Shown here one piece after another: positions 62,094-64,000 of a stretch of 64,000 nucleotides of DNA. The DNA comes from Microglena sp. YARC (taxonomy: Eukaryota; Chlorophyta; Chlorophyceae; Chlamydomonadales; Chlamydomonadaceae), in contig CM039462.1 of NCBI GenBank assembly GCA_022414725.1, forward strand, positions 1,698,900 through 1,762,899, given 5' to 3'. The notes under the pieces are model-generated. The model saw nothing but the letters and a program-made list of their open reading frames with translations. It was not told the DNA's origin and did not search any database. The stretch's first letter is position 1, and each line of letters opens with the position of its first letter. The translations under genes were made by a program, and so were the position numbers.

Positions 62094-62738
62094 CAGTTGT
62101 TCTCAAATAAAGTGGGACACACCTTATAATCATCCAGACTGCAGATCGTTGCGTTTGGGCAACGTTGGGGGGTGCAGCATGTTGAAGAGGTTCTCGAAGA
62201 TATTCCGAGTCGCCTCTGTGGTAAACCGTTCAACCGTCTGTGTCCCCATATCAGTATCAGGTGTTGGTGGGTTTTTCGAGGAACCTCTCGGCGCGTCTCC
62301 CAGAAACGCGAGAGGTCTCTCTCTCACAAAGACTTGGTGGAGTGTAAGCATCAGGATGTTCCTGGATGCGTTCACGTCGCGGTCCCAAGTCTTCCCGCAG
62401 TGGAGCCTACCGCCGCTCTGTTGGCGTGGCGCTCCGCTTTGACTGCTTTTGCAGTGGAGAATCTTGTGAATCCGCTTGCGTCCTTCCGTACATTCCCAAG
62501 TACCGTCTTGCTTCTTACGATGAGTGAGTGCAACCATGTTGCAAAGTCGGGTCTCACAGCAGCTGCATCGTTGAGATGTTCTGAACTCATCGACGTCCTC
62601 CATGATAACGTTTTCGCGGCTACGAAGCTCGAAACGAATAGCCACAAGTCCGCCTAGAGATTGGTGTCGCCCCCAGACCTTTCCAATCACCAAAACCGAC
62701 GAGTACCTTCGTGCTCTTCTCCATCGGAGCTACGAAGT
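62094..62738 (-). mobile_element. Family B Fanzor element, 3' part, reverse
   Basis: Terminus at 62094 after TA (62092-62093). The Fanzor part reads, on the minus strand, GVVW-type motif to DVDEFRTSQRCSCC, the zinc ribbon, CGKTWDRDVNASRN and the tail. This is the best preserved B nuclease end in the window, showing the second and third catalytic motifs in one frame. It is cut at 62738, 30 bp from the histone gene. Confidence 0.85.
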
Positions 62739-62768
62739 CAAAAAAAAATTACACAACAACTAATTAAC

Positions 62769-63185
62769 TTACGCACGTTCTCCTCGGATTCTTCTTGCTA
62801 ACTTAATATCTTTGGGCATTATTGTCACTCTCTTAGCGTGGATAGCCGCCAAGTTGCAGTCCTCTAAGAGGCCAACCAGGTAGGCCTCTGAGGCCTCCTG
62901 GAGGGCAAGGACAACCGAAGACTGGAACCTAAGGTCGGTCTTGAAGTCCTGTGCGATCTCTCGCACAAGCCTCTGGAAAGGCAACTTTCTAATCAGAAAG
63001 TCCGTAGACTTCTGGTACTTGCGGATCTCGCGCAGGGCGACGGTGCCGGGGCGGTACCGGTTAGGTTTCTTCACGCCACCTGTGGCAGGTACGTTTGAAG
63101 CATACTTCGACGCCTTTATGGGTAGCTGCTTTCTGGGAGCCTTGCTACATGTGGACTTACGAGCGATTTGCTTAATACGTGCCAT
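62769..63185 (-). CDS. Histone H3 variant
   Basis: 138 residues from ATG 63185, two more than canonical H3. The fold domain is well kept ([58 protein letters not shown]). The tail differs: Thr3 and Thr6 are Ile, Gly12-Gly13 are Cys-Ser, and the segment holding Lys27-Ser28 is replaced by SKYASNV with a 2-residue insertion. Lys4, Lys9, Lys14 and Lys36 remain. In the core S/A-V-M is SVV and F-E-D-T is LEDC. It wraps DNA in nucleosomes. The tail could be marked at Lys4 and Lys9 but not at Lys27. No introns. It may be a host variant or a viral histone. Confidence 0.9.
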   Translation of the reverse strand: MARIKQIARKSTCSKAPRKQLPIKASKYASNVPATGGVKKPNRYRPGTVALREIRKYQKSTDFLIRKLPFQRLVREIAQDFKTDLRFQSSVVLALQEASEAYLVGLLEDCNLAAIHAKRVTIMPKDIKLARRIRGERA

Positions 63186-63308
63186 TTGTGAGAGATAGAG
63201 CTGTTGTGCTGTTGTGTGCACTTTAATGAGTTTGCCACAAGCATTCAATATTTTTATAACAAGTTATTGAGCCAGGGTTCAGGGCTCTTTCTTGCGTTTA
63301 TCGTCATA

Positions 63309-63500
63309 TAGCTAGGGACATTTGATATTGGGACACCTTCTATTTTGGGTTTGTCAGCAGCTTGCCTTGTTATCCTTTGGGCCAGCTTAAATGCTGAAAT
63401 ACAGAGATGAAGGGCAAAAATATGTACTCGCCTTTAGCTGATCTACCCATTGGGTTCAAGGATCACCGGTAGGGCGTCCCACAAATTGCGTCTCCGACTG
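63309..63500. mobile_element. 192-bp MITE of family C
   Basis: Left 42 bp equal the transposase-side end of family C (GCTAGGGACATTTGATATTG), the rest equals the Fanzor-side end to GTCTCCGACTG. TA at 63307-63308 and 63501-63502. All coding sequence is lost. It lies 120 bp upstream of the histone gene. Confidence 0.9.
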
Positions 63501-63514
63501 TACAGATGATATTT

Positions 63515-64000
63515 TTATTGTTGGTGGTCTTGTTGTGCACGTCTGCCCTCTATGTCACCCATCAAACGGTCCACCGTGTACCGCGGCTCAGGATCAGGCT
63601 CGACAGTGTTGTAAGGCAACAACATGTCACCTCCCCCAGCGACACTAGAATTCAAGTACCTACTCTGCCACCCACCGTCACGCAAAGCAGGGTCCCCGCC
63701 ACGTTCGTCTCCAACAACACCCATCTCAGCTACGCCGGCACCGAACCGCGCCCCAGCCGGAGCGTCACACCCCCTCCTGTCAACCAGAAATTCGCGCCCA
63801 GTCATCACAAGCGCCTCACGAGACAGCGCGTGCTCCACCGAACCGACGTCGGCACGCGAAACCGGTCCGGTCACAGCAGACTCAGAAGTACCATAGTACT
63901 CAGACCCGTCAGTCGTCGTGCTGCGCATCGTCGCCTCTAAACTGTCGGGCTTGGCCACAACGTACGCACCAGAACTCTCTGCAAGCCGAGACACACCGAA
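63515..64000 (-). CDS. Unrecognised protein, runs off the right edge
   Basis: The minus-strand frame is open from the window end to TAA 63515, about 161 residues, without a start inside the window. It is Gly/Ser/Arg-rich, with a motif-like end (GGDMLLPYNTVEPDPEPRYT). The plus strand is also open and would start with a signal-peptide-like stretch, but its remainder is Pro/Thr/Arg-rich without structure. I prefer the minus strand with low confidence. Confidence 0.35.
   Translation of the reverse strand, partial: FGVSRLAESSGAYVVAKPDSLEATMRSTTTDGSEYYGTSESAVTGPVSRADVGSVEHALSREALVMTGREFLVDRRGCDAPAGARFGAGVAEMGVVGDERGGDPALRDGGWQSRYLNSSVAGGGDMLLPYNTVEPDPEPRYTVDRLMGDIEGRRAQQDHQQ

Noticed and set aside
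63506..63940. Plus-strand frame with a signal-peptide-like start
   Set aside because: The start lies at the end of a MITE and the remainder is a Pro/Thr/Arg mixture without structure. The minus strand seems more protein-like, though I am not sure.
1..64000. tRNA or rRNA genes
   Set aside because: I looked for cloverleaf-like stretches with the T-loop word and for conserved rRNA words and found none that I would defend without a covariance search.

Overview
The window looks like a stretch of a protist genome that carries a decaying endogenous giant virus (Nucleocytoviricota), or possibly a giant virus genome that is itself full of eukaryotic transposons. Virus-like genes are an A32-type packaging ATPase, RNA polymerase subunit 2 in pieces, F-box/leucine-rich-repeat and F-box/ankyrin proteins, an amidoligase-like protein, a glycosyltransferase-like protein and several small membrane proteins. 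Eukaryote-like genes are a JmjC gene and a DUF7869-type transposase gene, both with GT-AG introns, and an intronless, divergent histone H3. The species cannot be named from the sequence.

Layout. 1-5 kb: tandem repeats, then the spliced JmjC gene with a MITE in its first intron and a minisatellite in its second. 5-15 kb: a zinc-ligand protein and two F-box/LRR paralogues around nested Fanzor transposons, including one apparently intact element at 10091-13539. 15.65-24.73 kb: a 9.1-kb transposon with long inverted ends and a 4-bp target duplication, inserted in the LRR cluster. 24.8-26.1 kb: third LRR gene. 26-34 kb: amidoligase-like gene and others cut by elements of three families. 34-42 kb: a Fanzor-only element, an ankyrin gene, a second copy of the 29-kb transposon, then the packaging ATPase. 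43-54 kb: the densest block of viral genes, most with frameshifts, including the polymerase subunit. 54-64 kb: transposon debris and gene fragments, a mosaic of three Fanzor remnants, and the histone.

Four Fanzor (TnpB-like nuclease) families, called A, B, C and E here, dominate the repeats. A, B and C are tied to IS630/mariner-type DDE transposases and TA target sites. F-MITEs are short deletion derivatives of an A-type element. Short derivatives of A, B and C keep the end of the element next to the Fanzor 3' end, where a guide (omega-type) RNA would be expected. Insertions repeatedly cut viral genes, so the order of events can be read: viral genes, then B, then A; viral genes, then the 4-bp-TSD family. 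Several frameshifts lie in homopolymers, so part of the decay may be sequencing error.
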